64,000 nt of DNA from Qipengyuania pacifica (GTDB lineage: Bacteria; Pseudomonadota; Alphaproteobacteria; Sphingomonadales; Sphingomonadaceae), in NCBI RefSeq assembly GCF_019857205.1, contig NZ_JAHWXO010000004.1, positions 124,001 to 188,000 on the forward strand, in the 5' to 3' direction. Positions 9,131-18,561 of this stretch are shown here, piece after piece (position 1 is the stretch's first letter; every line of letters begins with the position of its first letter). The position numbers were made by a program, and so were the translations under genes. The notes beneath the pieces were generated by a model. It was not told the DNA's origin. It searched no databases and saw nothing but the letters and a program-made list of their open reading frames with translations.

Positions 9131-10762
9131 ATGTCGGAAGTAGCAGCGAAGGCAATACCTACCCAGACCGGCATTCTGGGATGGGTCGAACGGACAGGCA
9201 ACAAGCTGCCCGATCCAGTCTTCATTTTCTTCTATCTGATAATTGCCCTGGTACTTTTCTCGGTCGTTGCGGCGATGTCCGGCATCTCGGCAATGCATCC
9301 CACTGCGCTCGACGAGGTCACTGGAAATGCGCAGAGGATCGAGGCGATAAGCCTGCTTTCGCCCGAGAATATCCAGCGCCTCTGGGTCGAAATGCCGACA
9401 ACGTTCACCCACTTTCATCCCCTGGGCTATGTCCTCGTGGTCATGCTGGGCGCAGGGGTGGCGGAACGCTCCGGCTTCTTCGCCGCAGGCATGTCGAAGG
9501 CCGTGAAGAGCGCACCCAGGACGATGCTGACTCCGGTCGTCGCGCTGGTCGCCATGATCGGCAATCATGCCGCTGACGCGGGCTATGTCGTGCTGATACC
9601 GCTTGCCGGAATCCTTTTCGCAGCCGCCGGTCGCCATCCGCTTGCCGGCATCGCAGCCGCTTTTGCCGGCGTCTCAGGCGGGTTTTCCGCGAACATCTCG
9701 CCGGGCCAGCTCGACGCATTACTGTTCGGTATTACGGAAGAAGCCGTCGCTGCCAGCGCGCTTGATCCCACCTGGACCGCCAACATTGCCGGGAACTGGT
9801 TCTTCATCAGCGTGATGACAGTCGTTTACCTGCCGATCATCTGGTACGTTACCGACAAGATCATCGAGCCACGCTTGGGTCCATGGACTGGCGGCGCGAC
9901 CGCAGGTCGAAGCGCTGACGATGCCAGCCCGGACCCGGCCGGGGAGACCGGCGAACTCGCCTCCAGGGGATTACGCCATGCAGGGCTTGCGGCGTTGTTC
10001 GTGGTCGGGCTTTGGCTCTTGATGGTGTTCGCCCCGGGAACGCCCCTGATCGACGAAGCAGCTTGCGAAGCGATCCCCGCCGCGGATTGCTCAATCCACG
10101 CGCAATTGGCGCCTCTATATCGCAGTCTCGTTGCCGCTTTCTTCCTGCTCTTCCTGCTCACAGGCTGGGCCTATGGCCGCGCGACCGGAAGCATCAAGAA
10201 CCACCGTGATCTGGTCGAGATGATGGCCGAATCCATGAAAGACATGGGTTATTACCTCGTCCTGGCATTCGCGGCAGCGCATTTCGTGGCCATGTTCGGC
10301 TGGTCCAATCTGGGTCTGATCAGCGCCGTTCACGGCGCGGCGGCGATCGATTCCACCGGCCTTCCCCTGCCGATCGTGCTTGGCCTGATGGTCGTCTTCA
10401 CCGGATTGCTGAACCTGTTCGTTGGCTCCGCCAGCGCGAAATGGGCACTGCTTGCACCCATCCTCGTACCCATGCTGATGCTGCTCGGCATCAGCCCGGA
10501 AGGTGCCACCGCTGCGTACCGCGTTGGCGACAGCGCGACCAACATCATCACGCCGCTGATGGTCTATTTCCCGCTCATCCTGGTGTTCGCCCAGCGCTGG
10601 CAGAAGGATTTCGGCCTTGGTAGCCTGACCGCGATGATGCTGCCCTATTCCATCTGGTTGATGGTGTCGGGCACAGTGCTGATCGTGCTATGGTTCTATC
10701 TCGGTATCCCGCTGGGGCCGGATGCTCCGGTAGGCTATGTCATGTCCGCCGCGATGCCGTAG
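9131..10762 (+). CDS. AbgT family transporter
   Basis: The 543-aa inner-membrane protein belongs to the AbgT (p-aminobenzoyl-glutamate transporter) family. Characterised members import p-aminobenzoyl-glutamate (E. coli AbgT) or export sulfonamides (MtrF, YdaH). The sequence opens with the family signature LGWVERTGNKLPDPVFIFFYL. The first hairpin region NHAADAGYVVLIPLAG and the second GSASAKWALLAPILVPMLM / RVGDSATNIITPLMVYFPL are strongly conserved substrate-site regions. About 11-13 membrane segments are visible. The gene is on the plus strand inside the otherwise minus-strand translation block, and only 3 bp separate its stop from rbfA. No peptidase (AbgA/B) genes flank it, so the substrate remains open. 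Confidence 0.93.
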   Translation: MSEVAAKAIPTQTGILGWVERTGNKLPDPVFIFFYLIIALVLFSVVAAMSGISAMHPTALDEVTGNAQRIEAISLLSPENIQRLWVEMPTTFTHFHPLGYVLVVMLGAGVAERSGFFAAGMSKAVKSAPRTMLTPVVALVAMIGNHAADAGYVVLIPLAGILFAAAGRHPLAGIAAAFAGVSGGFSANISPGQLDALLFGITEEAVAASALDPTWTANIAGNWFFISVMTVVYLPIIWYVTDKIIEPRLGPWTGGATAGRSADDASPDPAGETGELASRGLRHAGLAALFVVGLWLLMVFAPGTPLIDEAACEAIPAADCSIHAQLAPLYRSLVAAFFLLFLLTGWAYGRATGSIKNHRDLVEMMAESMKDMGYYLVLAFAAAHFVAMFGWSNLGLISAVHGAAAIDSTGLPLPIVLGLMVVFTGLLNLFVGSASAKWALLAPILVPMLMLLGISPEGATAAYRVGDSATNIITPLMVYFPLILVFAQRWQKDFGLGSLTAMMLPYSIWLMVSGTVLIVLWFYLGIPLGPDAPVGYVMSAAMP

Positions 10763-10765
10763 CGA

Positions 10766-11167
10766 TCAGTCTTCGTCGTCGAGGTCGCGTGCGACCTTGG
10801 GATCCGACAGCAGCTTTTCGATCCGATCGGCTTCGTCGAAGCTTTCGTCGGGTTGAAAGCTCAGCTTCGGCGCGAATTTGAGGCCGAGCCGCTGGGCGAC
10901 TTCCTTCTGGAAGAAAGCCGTATTGGTACGTAGCGCTTTCAGGACGGTCGCCTCGTCTTCGCCCAGCAACGGCTTCACATAGGCCTTCGCGTTGCGCAGG
11001 TCGGGCGTCATGCGCACTTCGGTGACCGCGATATTGCTGGCCGAAAGCACATCGTCATGTGCCTCCCCGCGCGCGAGCAGTTCGGACAGGATATGCCGGA
11101 CCCGCTCACCCACCTTGAGGACGCGAACCGATTGCTGTTCGGGGGTGGACTGCTGGCGGACCATCAC
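10766..11167 (-). CDS. rbfA: 30S ribosome-binding factor A
   Basis: RbfA is a KH-fold assembly factor that binds the 17S/16S rRNA during late 30S maturation and cold adaptation. The 133-aa protein has [16 protein letters not shown] at the N-terminus, [14 protein letters not shown] with the conserved beta strand near 52, and [28 protein letters not shown] at the C-terminus, split here only by ordinary spacing. Its start overlaps the upstream thioesterase by 4 bp. It is the last gene of the rimP-nusA-infB transcription unit, convergent with the AbgT gene. Confidence 0.95.
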   Translation of the reverse strand: MMVRQQSTPEQQSVRVLKVGERVRHILSELLARGEAHDDVLSASNIAVTEVRMTPDLRNAKAYVKPLLGEDEATVLKALRTNTAFFQKEVAQRLGLKFAPKLSFQPDESFDEADRIEKLLSDPKVARDLDDED

Positions 11168-11574
11168 TTCTCTCCGGTAGGACGTGGGGTGGGAATGGCG
11201 GTGCTGGTCGACCGGGCGAGAAGCCGGTTCTCGCCATCGAACAGTTCACCTTCGAGGAAAATCACCTTGCGCCCGCGCCGCACCACCCGGCCCTTGCCGA
11301 TCAGCGGGCCAGCCGGGACGGGCCGCAGCAGGCTCATCGAGATTTCCAGATTGAGCGGTGCTTCCTTCTGATCGGTGGCCCAGACATGTGCCCAGCCCAT
11401 CACCTCGTCGAGGAAACCTGCGACCAGTCCGCCCTGCACGCTGCCGCGCGGGGTGATGAAGGTCTCGGGAGCAGTGAAACGGAGCGTGATTTCCTCACGC
11501 TCCGCATCGAAATGATCGAACTCGACGCCCATCAGTTCCGCATGGGCCGCGCCGAGAGCGTGTTCGGACGCCAT
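11164..11574 (-). CDS. PaaI family hotdog-fold thioesterase
   Basis: This 136-aa cytoplasmic hotdog-fold protein resembles PaaI/YbgC-class acyl-CoA thioesterases. The central helix region [20 protein letters not shown] (about 47-66) matches the PaaI pattern in which a Gly-Gly pair and an acidic residue form the active site. The strand [22 protein letters not shown] follows the family. It sits between infB and rbfA, overlapping infB by one base at its start and rbfA by four at its end, so it is translationally coupled inside the translation operon. The substrate is unknown. Confidence 0.85.
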   Translation of the reverse strand: MASEHALGAAHAELMGVEFDHFDAEREEITLRFTAPETFITPRGSVQGGLVAGFLDEVMGWAHVWATDQKEAPLNLEISMSLLRPVPAGPLIGKGRVVRRGRKVIFLEGELFDGENRLLARSTSTAIPTPRPTGEK

Positions 11575-14126
11575 TACAGGGTACGCTCACGCTCCTCGAC
11601 TTCGAAGACTTCCAGCTGGTCGCCAGCCTTGATGTCGTTCGTGTCGGCAAGCACCACACCGCATTCCAGACCGGCGCGGACTTCGTCCACATCGTCCTTG
11701 AACCGGCGCAGAGAGGCGATGGTCGTGGCCGAGACGATGACATCGTCCCGCGTGAGGCGTGCGTGCAGCCCCTTGCGGATGACGCCTTCCTCGACCAGCA
11801 GGCCGGCGGCCTTGTCCTTCTTGCCCGAACGGAACACTTCCTTGACGGCGGCACGGCCGACGACATGCTCGATCCGCTCCGGACCCAGCTCGCCTGCCAT
11901 CTCCTTGGCGATCTCCTCGGTTAGGTGATAGATGACGTCGTAATACTTCATCTCCACACCGTCGCGCTTCACCAGCTCGCGTGCCTTGGCATTCGGGCGT
12001 ACGTTGAAGCCGATGATCGGCGCGTTCGACGCAGCGGCCAGCGTCACGTCGCTCTCGGTGATCGCACCCACGCCTGCATGCAGCACGCGGACCTTGATCT
12101 CGTCGTTCGACAGATTGTGCAAGGCAGAGGTGATCGCTTCCACCGAACCCTGCACATCGGCTTTCACCAGCACGGGGAATTCGATGACATTGGCGGCCAG
12201 ATTGTTGAACATCGTGTCGAAACTGGTCGGGGCTAGCGCCGTGCGCTTTTCCGTCGCCTTTTCCTGACGATATTCCGCCACTTCACGCGCACGCTGCTCG
12301 TTTTCGACCACGGTCAGCACATCGCCCGCACTCGGCACGCCGCCAAGGCCCAGGACCTCGACCGGCATGGAAGGCCCGGCCTTCTTGATCTGCTTGCCCT
12401 GATCGTCGACGATCGCACGGACACGACCGCTCTGCGTACCCACGACGAAGGTGTTGCCACGCTCCAGCGTGCCGCGGGTCACCAGCACGGTCGCTACCGG
12501 GCCGCGGCCCTTGTCCAGCTGCGCTTCGATCACGGTGGCCTCGGCCATACGATCGGGGTTGGCCTTCAGTTCGAGCAGTTCGGCCTGCACGCTGATGGCT
12601 TCGAGCAGCTTGTCGAGGCCGGTCTTTTCCTTGGCCGAGATTTCGACATCCTGCACATCGCCCGACATCTTCTCCACGATCACTTCGTGTTCGAGCAGGC
12701 GATTGCGGATGTTGTCCGGATTGGCTTCCGGCTTGTCCATCTTGTTGATCGCCACGATCATCGGAACGCCGGCAGCCTTGGTGTGATTGATGGCCTCGAT
12801 CGTCTGCGGCATGATGCCGTCGTCGGCGGCCACCACCAGTACCACGATATCGGTGATGTTCGCACCGCGCTGGCGCATCTGGGTAAAGGCAGCGTGGCCA
12901 GGCGTGTCGAGGAAGGTGACCAGATCGCCGCTCTTCGTCTTCACCTGATAACTGCCGATATGCTGCGTAATGCCGCCGGCTTCGCCCTTGACGACATTGG
13001 CCCCGCGAAGCGCGTCCAGCAGGCTGGTCTTGCCGTGGTCGACATGGCCCATGATGGTGACGACCGGAGGGCGCGCCTTGAGCGTTTCTTCCGGATCGAC
13101 ATCTTCGTCGGCCGCAATATCGACGTCCGCTTCGGACACCTTCTGGATGGTATGACCGAACTGTTCGACGAGCAGTTCCGCCGTATCCTGGTCGATCGTC
13201 TGATTGACGGTAACCATCATGTCGAGGTTGAAGAGTTCCTTGACGAGATCGGCCCCCTTCTCACCCATACGCTTGGCCAGTTCGCCGACCGTGATCGCCT
13301 CTGGGACGATAACGTCGCGCACCTGCTTTTCGCGCGGCTTGCTCGAGCCACCGCCCTGCATCCGGCGTTCCTTTTCACGGGCGCGCTTCAGTGCGGCGAG
13401 GCTGCGCGCACGGCGGCCTTCGTCCTCGTTGAGAGCCTTCTTGACGGTCAGCTTGCCCGAACGGCGCTTGTCCGGCGTTTCGGCCTGCGCACCGCGGGCG
13501 GGCTTCTCTTCCTTCTTCTTGCGCTCGGGCTTCTTGATTTCGGGTCGCGCGACCGGTGTGAACCGGCGCGGAGCAGGCGCAGGCGTTGCCGACGACGCTT
13601 CCTCTGCCGGTGCCTCTTCGGCAGCCGGTGCCGGTGCTTCGGGCTCCTTCTCGGCCTTCTCTGCCTGGTCGACCTTCTTCGGCTCTTCAGCGGCCTTCTT
13701 GGCCGCTTCTTCCTCGGCCTTGCGGTTTTCTTCCGCCCGCTTCTTCTCGTCTTCTACTGCCTGCCGGGCCTGCTCTTCCTCGCGCTTGCGCGCTTCTTCG
13801 GCCTGGCGCAGCCGGTCTTCCTCGGCTTCGCGCTGAAGCCGGGCGACGCGTTCCTGCGGCGTCTCGTTCGACGGGGCAGGCTTCTTCTTGACCTCGGGCT
13901 TTGCAGCCGTCGGGGTGGGCGCAGGGGCCGGCGCGGGCTCGGGCGCCGGCGGCGGAGGTGGCGGCGCGGGCGGCGTCTCGCCGGGCTTAACAAGCTTGCG
14001 GCGGCGCTTCACCTCGACCGCCACCTTGTTGGTGCGGCCGTGGCTGAAGGTCTGCTTGACCTCACCCGGTTGCGCGCCCTTCAGGGTAAGCGGTTTGCGG
14101 GCTGGTTTCTTGTCGTCGTCGCTCAT
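11574..14126 (-). CDS. infB: Translation initiation factor IF-2
   Basis: IF-2 is the GTPase that places initiator fMet-tRNA on the 30S subunit and promotes subunit joining. The 850-aa protein has a long N-terminal region rich in Ala, Pro, Glu and Lys (to about 270) and the IF2_N fold ([20 protein letters not shown], about 285). The GTPase domain starts with G1 GHVDHGKTS (about 357), then DTPGHAAF (G3) and NKMDKPE (G4). Domains II-IV follow, including [12 protein letters not shown] and the C2 domain ending in EVEERERTL. It is preceded by the ylxR-type gene and followed with a 1-bp overlap by the thioesterase. Confidence 0.98.
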   Translation of the reverse strand: MSDDDKKPARKPLTLKGAQPGEVKQTFSHGRTNKVAVEVKRRRKLVKPGETPPAPPPPPPAPEPAPAPAPTPTAAKPEVKKKPAPSNETPQERVARLQREAEEDRLRQAEEARKREEEQARQAVEDEKKRAEENRKAEEEAAKKAAEEPKKVDQAEKAEKEPEAPAPAAEEAPAEEASSATPAPAPRRFTPVARPEIKKPERKKKEEKPARGAQAETPDKRRSGKLTVKKALNEDEGRRARSLAALKRAREKERRMQGGGSSKPREKQVRDVIVPEAITVGELAKRMGEKGADLVKELFNLDMMVTVNQTIDQDTAELLVEQFGHTIQKVSEADVDIAADEDVDPEETLKARPPVVTIMGHVDHGKTSLLDALRGANVVKGEAGGITQHIGSYQVKTKSGDLVTFLDTPGHAAFTQMRQRGANITDIVVLVVAADDGIMPQTIEAINHTKAAGVPMIVAINKMDKPEANPDNIRNRLLEHEVIVEKMSGDVQDVEISAKEKTGLDKLLEAISVQAELLELKANPDRMAEATVIEAQLDKGRGPVATVLVTRGTLERGNTFVVGTQSGRVRAIVDDQGKQIKKAGPSMPVEVLGLGGVPSAGDVLTVVENEQRAREVAEYRQEKATEKRTALAPTSFDTMFNNLAANVIEFPVLVKADVQGSVEAITSALHNLSNDEIKVRVLHAGVGAITESDVTLAAASNAPIIGFNVRPNAKARELVKRDGVEMKYYDVIYHLTEEIAKEMAGELGPERIEHVVGRAAVKEVFRSGKKDKAAGLLVEEGVIRKGLHARLTRDDVIVSATTIASLRRFKDDVDEVRAGLECGVVLADTNDIKAGDQLEVFEVEERERTL

Positions 14127-14176
14127 TCTTGCTCGTTTCTCTTCGTATCAATCGTTCAATTCGTCGCTGGCGCTCG

Positions 14177-14875
14177 CTAACGCGGCGCCATACCGGCAGG
14201 GAATTCCTGTCCCAGATAATGCATGAGGCGCGTCAGGGGCTTGATGACCCTGGTAGCCGATGCATCCTCGGCCAGCGCCAAATGGACGACATTGTCGCGG
14301 CCCAATGCCACAGACAAAGCGTTCCGGTCCAGAGGCAGTTCGAGGCCCCGTTCTCCGGACCCTTCCGCCTCGCGTCCGACCCGCCAGGCCTGATCCAGCT
14401 TCTTGCGCCCATCTTCGCTTGCATCGCTGGCGTGCAGCAACAGGACCACGGCCCCGCCGCGCGCCGCCTCGGCAATGCGCTGCGTACCTAAGATAAGACC
14501 TCCGACGCGCATTTCGAGCCCCAGTCGGTCAAGCAGCACGCGTGTCAGCGCATCCTGCACCATCTGGGGCAGCGTCTCGGGAATTTCCAGGTTCCCCGTC
14601 TTGAAGGCGCGCGACAGCCCGCCCTTCAGTTTGCCATTGGCCAGCGCCGCTTCCAGACCGACGCGGTTTTCACCGACCCAGGCCCCGCGGCCCGGCGCCT
14701 TTTCCTGCGCATCGGGCAGGACAAGGCCGGACGGCGAAACCGCCAGCCGCACGAGTTCTTCGCGCGGGCCGGTCTGCCCTGAAATGACGCAGCGCCTTTC
14801 GGGCTCGGAAGCTTTCCGTGCCTTGGGCGCTTCGACGATGTCGGAACTCAGGCTCTCATTGGGTGGAGTCCGCAT
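14177..14875 (-). CDS. YlxR (DUF448) / L7Ae-like fusion, RNA-binding
   Basis: The 232-aa protein has an N-terminal DUF448/YlxR domain (about 22-100, with RRCVISGQTGPREELVRL and GRGAWVGENRVGLEAAL). It is fused to an L7Ae/L30e-like domain (about 105-205, LGLEMRVGGLILGTQRIAEA and GGAVVLLLHASDAS). This two-domain form is the usual alphaproteobacterial version of the nusA-infB linker gene. YlxR is reported as a nucleoid or RNase P-associated factor in other bacteria, so an RNA-binding role is likely here. The start overlaps nusA by 20 bp, giving coupling. Confidence 0.9.
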   Translation of the reverse strand: MRTPPNESLSSDIVEAPKARKASEPERRCVISGQTGPREELVRLAVSPSGLVLPDAQEKAPGRGAWVGENRVGLEAALANGKLKGGLSRAFKTGNLEIPETLPQMVQDALTRVLLDRLGLEMRVGGLILGTQRIAEAARGGAVVLLLHASDASEDGRKKLDQAWRVGREAEGSGERGLELPLDRNALSVALGRDNVVHLALAEDASATRVIKPLTRLMHYLGQEFPAGMAPR

Positions 14876-16517
14876 CGGCGGCCTCCTGCTTGTCGGTCGT
14901 CTCGGCAGGTGCCGGAGCTTCCTCTTCGTCTTCGAACCAATGGGCGCGGGCAGCCATGATGATCTCGTTGCCCTGCTCTTCGGTCAGGCCATATTCGCCC
15001 AGCACGCCGCCCTTGTCCTGCTCGCGGACCGAGGGACGCCGCATGGGCGGACCGTCGGCATTGTTGCGGCGACGCGGGGCTTCGCGCTTCTTCTGGATGA
15101 GTTCGTCGGTGGCAAGATCGGCCACGTCGTCCAGCGTCTTGAGCCCTGCCTTGCCCAGCGTGACCAGCATGGCCTCGGTCAGGTGCGGCAGTTCGGCCAG
15201 CGCGTCTTCCACGCCCAGTTCGCGGCGCGCCTCGCGGTGCGCTGCTTCCTGGCGATCGATGGCTTCCTGTGCGCGGCTCTGGAGCTCTTCGGCCAGATCC
15301 TCGTCGAAACCTTCGATGCCCGCCAATTCTTCCAGCTCGACATAGGCGACTTCTTCGAGTTCGGCGAAGCCTTCGGCAACAAGCAGCTGCGACAGCGTTT
15401 CGTCGACGTCGAGTTCCTCTTCGAACATCTTGGAACGCTCGGCAAATTCCTTGCTCCGCTTTTCCGAGGCTTCTTCCTCGGTCATGATGTCGATCTGGTT
15501 GCTCGTCAGCTGGCTGGCGAGGCGCACGTTCTGACCGCGGCGACCGATGGCCAGCGAAAGCTGGTCGTCGGGCACGACGACTTCGATGCGGCCATCTTCC
15601 TCATCGAGAACGACGCGGCTGACGGTGGCCGGCTGAAGCGCATTGACGATGAAGGTCGCGCCATCTTCCGACCAGGGAATGATGTCGATCTTCTCGCCCT
15701 GCAGTTCCTGCACGACGGCCTGCACGCGGCTACCTTTCATACCGACGCAGGCACCGACGGGGTCGATGCTGCTGTCGTGGCTGATAACGCCGATCTTTGC
15801 GCGGCTGCCCGGATCGCGGGCGGCTGCCTTGATCTCAATGATGCCGTCATAGATTTCGGGCACTTCCTGCGCGAACAGCTTCTTCATGAAATCAGGGTGC
15901 GCGCGGGACAGGAAAATCTGCGGACCGCGGTTGTTGCGTTCCACCTTGGTGATCAGCGCACGCACGCGTTCGCCGACACGGGCGGCTTCGCGTGGGATCT
16001 GCTGGTCGCGGCGGATCACGCCTTCGGCGCGTCCTAGGTTCACGATCACATGGCCGAATTCGACCGATTTGATCACACCGGTGATCACTTCGCCTGCGCG
16101 ATCCTTGAATTCGTCGAACTGGCGCTCGCGCTCGGCGTCGCGGACCTTCTGGAAGATCACCTGCTTGGCACTCTGCGCGTCGATCCGGCCGAGATCGACC
16201 GGGGGAAGCGGATCGACGATGAAGTCGCCGATCTTGGCGTCGTCCTGCAGCTTCTGCGCAGCCTTCAAATCGACCTGCTTGAAGTAGTCTTCGACTTCCT
16301 CGACCACTTCGACAACACGCCACAGGCGCAGATCGCCGGTCAGCGGATCGAGCTTGGCACGGATGTCGTTTTCGGCGCCGTAGCGGTTACGGGCAGATTT
16401 CTGGATCGCCTCTTCCATCGCTTCGATGACGATCGCCTTGTCGATCATCTTTTCCGAAGCGACCGAGTTTGCGATCGCGAGGAGTTCAGCCTTGTTGGCG
16501 GAAATGGCGCTGGCCAT
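14856..16517 (-). CDS. nusA: Transcription termination/antitermination factor NusA
   Basis: NusA binds RNA polymerase and nascent RNA, modulating pausing, termination and antitermination. The 553-aa protein has the NusA N-terminal domain (about 5-130), an S1 domain (about 135-200, VITGVIKSVEFGHVIVNLG), two KH domains (about 230-345, IGVISHDSSIDPVGACVG and LAIGRRGQNVRLA) and C-terminal acidic helix-hairpin repeats (about 365-500) as in other proteobacteria. The C-terminus has an alphaproteobacterial extension that includes a basic/Pro-rich linker and EEEAPAPAETT. It overlaps rimP by one base and ylxR by 20. Confidence 0.97.
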   Translation of the reverse strand: MASAISANKAELLAIANSVASEKMIDKAIVIEAMEEAIQKSARNRYGAENDIRAKLDPLTGDLRLWRVVEVVEEVEDYFKQVDLKAAQKLQDDAKIGDFIVDPLPPVDLGRIDAQSAKQVIFQKVRDAERERQFDEFKDRAGEVITGVIKSVEFGHVIVNLGRAEGVIRRDQQIPREAARVGERVRALITKVERNNRGPQIFLSRAHPDFMKKLFAQEVPEIYDGIIEIKAAARDPGSRAKIGVISHDSSIDPVGACVGMKGSRVQAVVQELQGEKIDIIPWSEDGATFIVNALQPATVSRVVLDEEDGRIEVVVPDDQLSLAIGRRGQNVRLASQLTSNQIDIMTEEEASEKRSKEFAERSKMFEEELDVDETLSQLLVAEGFAELEEVAYVELEELAGIEGFDEDLAEELQSRAQEAIDRQEAAHREARRELGVEDALAELPHLTEAMLVTLGKAGLKTLDDVADLATDELIQKKREAPRRRNNADGPPMRRPSVREQDKGGVLGEYGLTEEQGNEIIMAARAHWFEDEEEAPAPAETTDKQEAADADSTQ

Positions 16518-17083
16518 CAGTCGTCTGCCTTTTCTTCTTCGGTTTCGACAATTTCGTCGGCACCGCTCGTGTCGAGCGGCTGGGTGGCGGCAATAAGTTC
16601 GTCGGTCAAGACAAGCTGTGCCGAATGAATCTGGTCGCGGGGAATGGAAACTTCCCCTGCCTTGCGATCATCGATCGTGACCAGGTCGCCATCGATGCCC
16701 TTGAGCGAACCGCGCAGATTGCGCTGGCCGTCATATCCCTTCGCCATGGAAATCTTGGCTTCGTGCCCTGCCCAATCGGCGAAATCCTTCGCTCGGGTGA
16801 GCGGGCGGTCGATGCCCGGGCTCGACACTTCGAGATGATAGGCGCCCGGAATCAGCACTTCGCCTTCTTCTTCCAGCGCGTCCAGCCGCTCGGACACGCG
16901 GCGCGACAGGGCCGCACACTGATCGATCACGAGCTGGCCCGTCGCCGGGTCTTCGGCCATGATCTGCAGCGCCTCGCCGCCGTCGCCGGCTTCGGACGGC
17001 ATCATCTTGACGCGCACGAGATCAAATCCGAGCGCCTTTGCCTCGGGTTCGATTACTTCGGTCAAGCGTACCAGGTCGGCCAT
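16517..17083 (-). CDS. rimP: Ribosome maturation factor RimP
   Basis: RimP helps assemble the 30S head and central domain. The 188-aa protein has the family motifs LGFDLVRVKMMPS at the N-terminus, CAALSRRVSERLD near 65, YHLEVSSPGIDRPLTRAKDF at about 82-101 and LRGSLKGIDGDLVTIDD near 130. It carries an acidic C-terminal tail (EIVETEEEKADD), making it longer than the typical 150-160 residues. It heads the minus-strand nusA operon. pspF lies upstream in the same direction, with 135 bp between. Confidence 0.95.
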   Translation of the reverse strand: MADLVRLTEVIEPEAKALGFDLVRVKMMPSEAGDGGEALQIMAEDPATGQLVIDQCAALSRRVSERLDALEEEGEVLIPGAYHLEVSSPGIDRPLTRAKDFADWAGHEAKISMAKGYDGQRNLRGSLKGIDGDLVTIDDRKAGEVSIPRDQIHSAQLVLTDELIAATQPLDTSGADEIVETEEEKADD

Positions 17084-17218
17084 TCAGTCTCCATTTGCAC
17101 ATGCCAGGCGACAATGGGGTTTCGTGCCGGCCCCTTGCGGCGCCAGCCCCTCCAGTGTCGCGACAATGTCGGGATGCGCAGCCAGATAGGCGCGAGTCTT
17201 GCGAAAAGCAAGCGGCGA

Positions 17219-18241
17219 TCAACTATCGTCCGCCAGCGCGTGCTTCTTTATACAATGGCGCAACTGATCGTAACTCAGCCCCAGCGCCTTGGCTGTCTGC
17301 CGCTGGTTCCAGCGATGCTTGCCCAGCGCATGCTCCACTATGGCGCGCTCATGCGCATCCACGGCCGAACGCAGATCGTCCACATGATCGAAATCAGGCG
17401 GGCGGTCGGCGGGCGCATTGACTTTCGCGGCCGCTTTCTCGGCCCGCGGTTCCGGCGATACGGGCTTCCAGGGGCTGTCGAAAGGATCGAAAACCACATG
17501 CCCGATCGGCTCGCTCCAGTCGTCCCAGCGATAGATGGCGCGTTCCACGACGTTGCGCAGTTCGCGTACATTACCGGGCCAGTCGTGCTTTTCCATCTGT
17601 TCGGCAACATGGGGCGCGAAGCCTGGCCAGCCCTCCCAACCCAGTTCGGCAGCCATGCGGCGGCCGAAGTAATCCGTCAGGACATGCACATCCCCTTCGC
17701 GCACGCGCAGGGGCGGAAGGGTAATGACTTCGAAACTGAGCCGGTCGAGCAAGTCGGCGCGGAAATCGCCGCGCTCCGCTTTCCTAGGCAGGTCCTCGTT
17801 GGTGGCCGCGACGATACGGACATCCACCCGCATCGGGCGACTCGATCCGATGCGCGTCACCTCGCCATATTCGACTGCTCTCAACAGCCTCTCCTGCGCA
17901 CCCATCGACAAAGTGCCCAGTTCGTCGAGAAAAAGCGTCCCCTTGTCGGCTTCCTCGAACCTGCCTGCCCTTGATCTGGTAGCACCGGTGAAGGCCCCCG
18001 CCTCATGCCCGAAAAGCTCGGCCTCGATCAGCGTTTCCGGCAGCGCGGCGCAGTTCATGGTGACCAGTGGCTCGTCCCATCTGGTAGAAAGGCGATGCAG
18101 ACGTTCCGCGATCAGCTCCTTACCCGTGCCCCGCTCGCCGATGACGAGCACGGGCCTGCGCATTGGCGCGGCACGGCTGGCCCGCTCGACTGCGTCGAGA
18201 AAGGCCCCGGATTGGCCTATGAACTGGTTCTCCCGCTCCAT
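17219..18241 (-). CDS. pspF: Phage shock protein operon activator PspF (sigma-54 enhancer-binding protein)
   Basis: PspF is the AAA+ bacterial enhancer-binding protein that opens the sigma-54 promoter of the psp operon and is inhibited by PspA. The 340-aa protein has no N-terminal receiver domain, as expected of PspF. Walker A is at 35-42 (GERGTGKE), the sigma-54 contact loop GAFTGA at 82-87, Walker B at GTLFLDEL near 102, and a C-terminal Fis-type HTH (NQRQTAKALGLSYDQLRHC) lies near the end. The frame is open 54 codons further upstream, but the ATG at 18241 begins the conserved sequence MERENQFIGQS. It diverges from the psp operon, the standard arrangement. Confidence 0.93.
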   Translation of the reverse strand: MERENQFIGQSGAFLDAVERASRAAPMRRPVLVIGERGTGKELIAERLHRLSTRWDEPLVTMNCAALPETLIEAELFGHEAGAFTGATRSRAGRFEEADKGTLFLDELGTLSMGAQERLLRAVEYGEVTRIGSSRPMRVDVRIVAATNEDLPRKAERGDFRADLLDRLSFEVITLPPLRVREGDVHVLTDYFGRRMAAELGWEGWPGFAPHVAEQMEKHDWPGNVRELRNVVERAIYRWDDWSEPIGHVVFDPFDSPWKPVSPEPRAEKAAAKVNAPADRPPDFDHVDDLRSAVDAHERAIVEHALGKHRWNQRQTAKALGLSYDQLRHCIKKHALADDS

Positions 18242-18342
18242 GGGCCAATATATAGGAAAATACCCCAAGGATTGGCAACAAAAACCATCGACTCCCTTGT
18301 GCAGAGCCTCGCAACGCGCGGAAATCCCCCGTTTTCCGGGTT

Positions 18343-18358
18343 TGGCACGCCCTTTGCT
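18343..18358 (+). promoter_or_regulatory. Sigma-54 (-24/-12) promoter of the psp operon
   Basis: TGGCACGCCCTTTGCT matches the RpoN consensus TGGCACG-N4-TTGCW, with the invariant GG at 18344-18345 and GC at 18356-18357 exactly 10 bp apart. It points toward the psp genes and lies 51 bp upstream of the first ORF, in the 167-bp pspF/psp intergenic region. PspF upstream activator sites should lie between about 18245 and 18330, but I could not define their sequence. Confidence 0.9.
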
Positions 18359-18408
18359 GAACAAGGGATAACAGCAATCGGTCACCTGACCCAAGGGAGG
18401 CACCCCGC

Positions 18409-18561
18409 ATGTACAACATCAACTTCTTCCGCAGCCAGCTCGGGCAAGCTGCCATCGCGAGCATCGCGGCCATGGCCACCTTCGTCGTGCTGAGCTCGCA
18501 TATCACGGTCACCGCCCCCACCCCCGCCGTGGCCGCCTACGAACAGGTCGAGATCGCATGA
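18409..18561 (+). CDS. 50-aa membrane protein, first gene of the psp operon
   Basis: This small ORF begins MYNINFFRSQLGQ and has one hydrophobic segment (about 13-30, rich in Ala/Ile/Val), then a short Pro/Thr tail ending EQVEIA. It follows the sigma-54 promoter directly, with AGGGAGG 9 nt upstream of the ATG, and its stop overlaps the next ATG (ATGA at 18558). I do not recognise a family. The promoter, strong ribosome-binding site and coupling all argue that it is translated and PspF-controlled. It could be a stress-membrane peptide or an operon leader peptide. Confidence 0.65.
   Translation: MYNINFFRSQLGQAAIASIAAMATFVVLSSHITVTAPTPAVAAYEQVEIA

Noticed and set aside
12687..16037. Two long plus-strand frames (497 and 544 codons) opposite infB and nusA
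   Set aside because: They are antisense shadows of conserved translation factors, low in sequence complexity and without recognisable domains.
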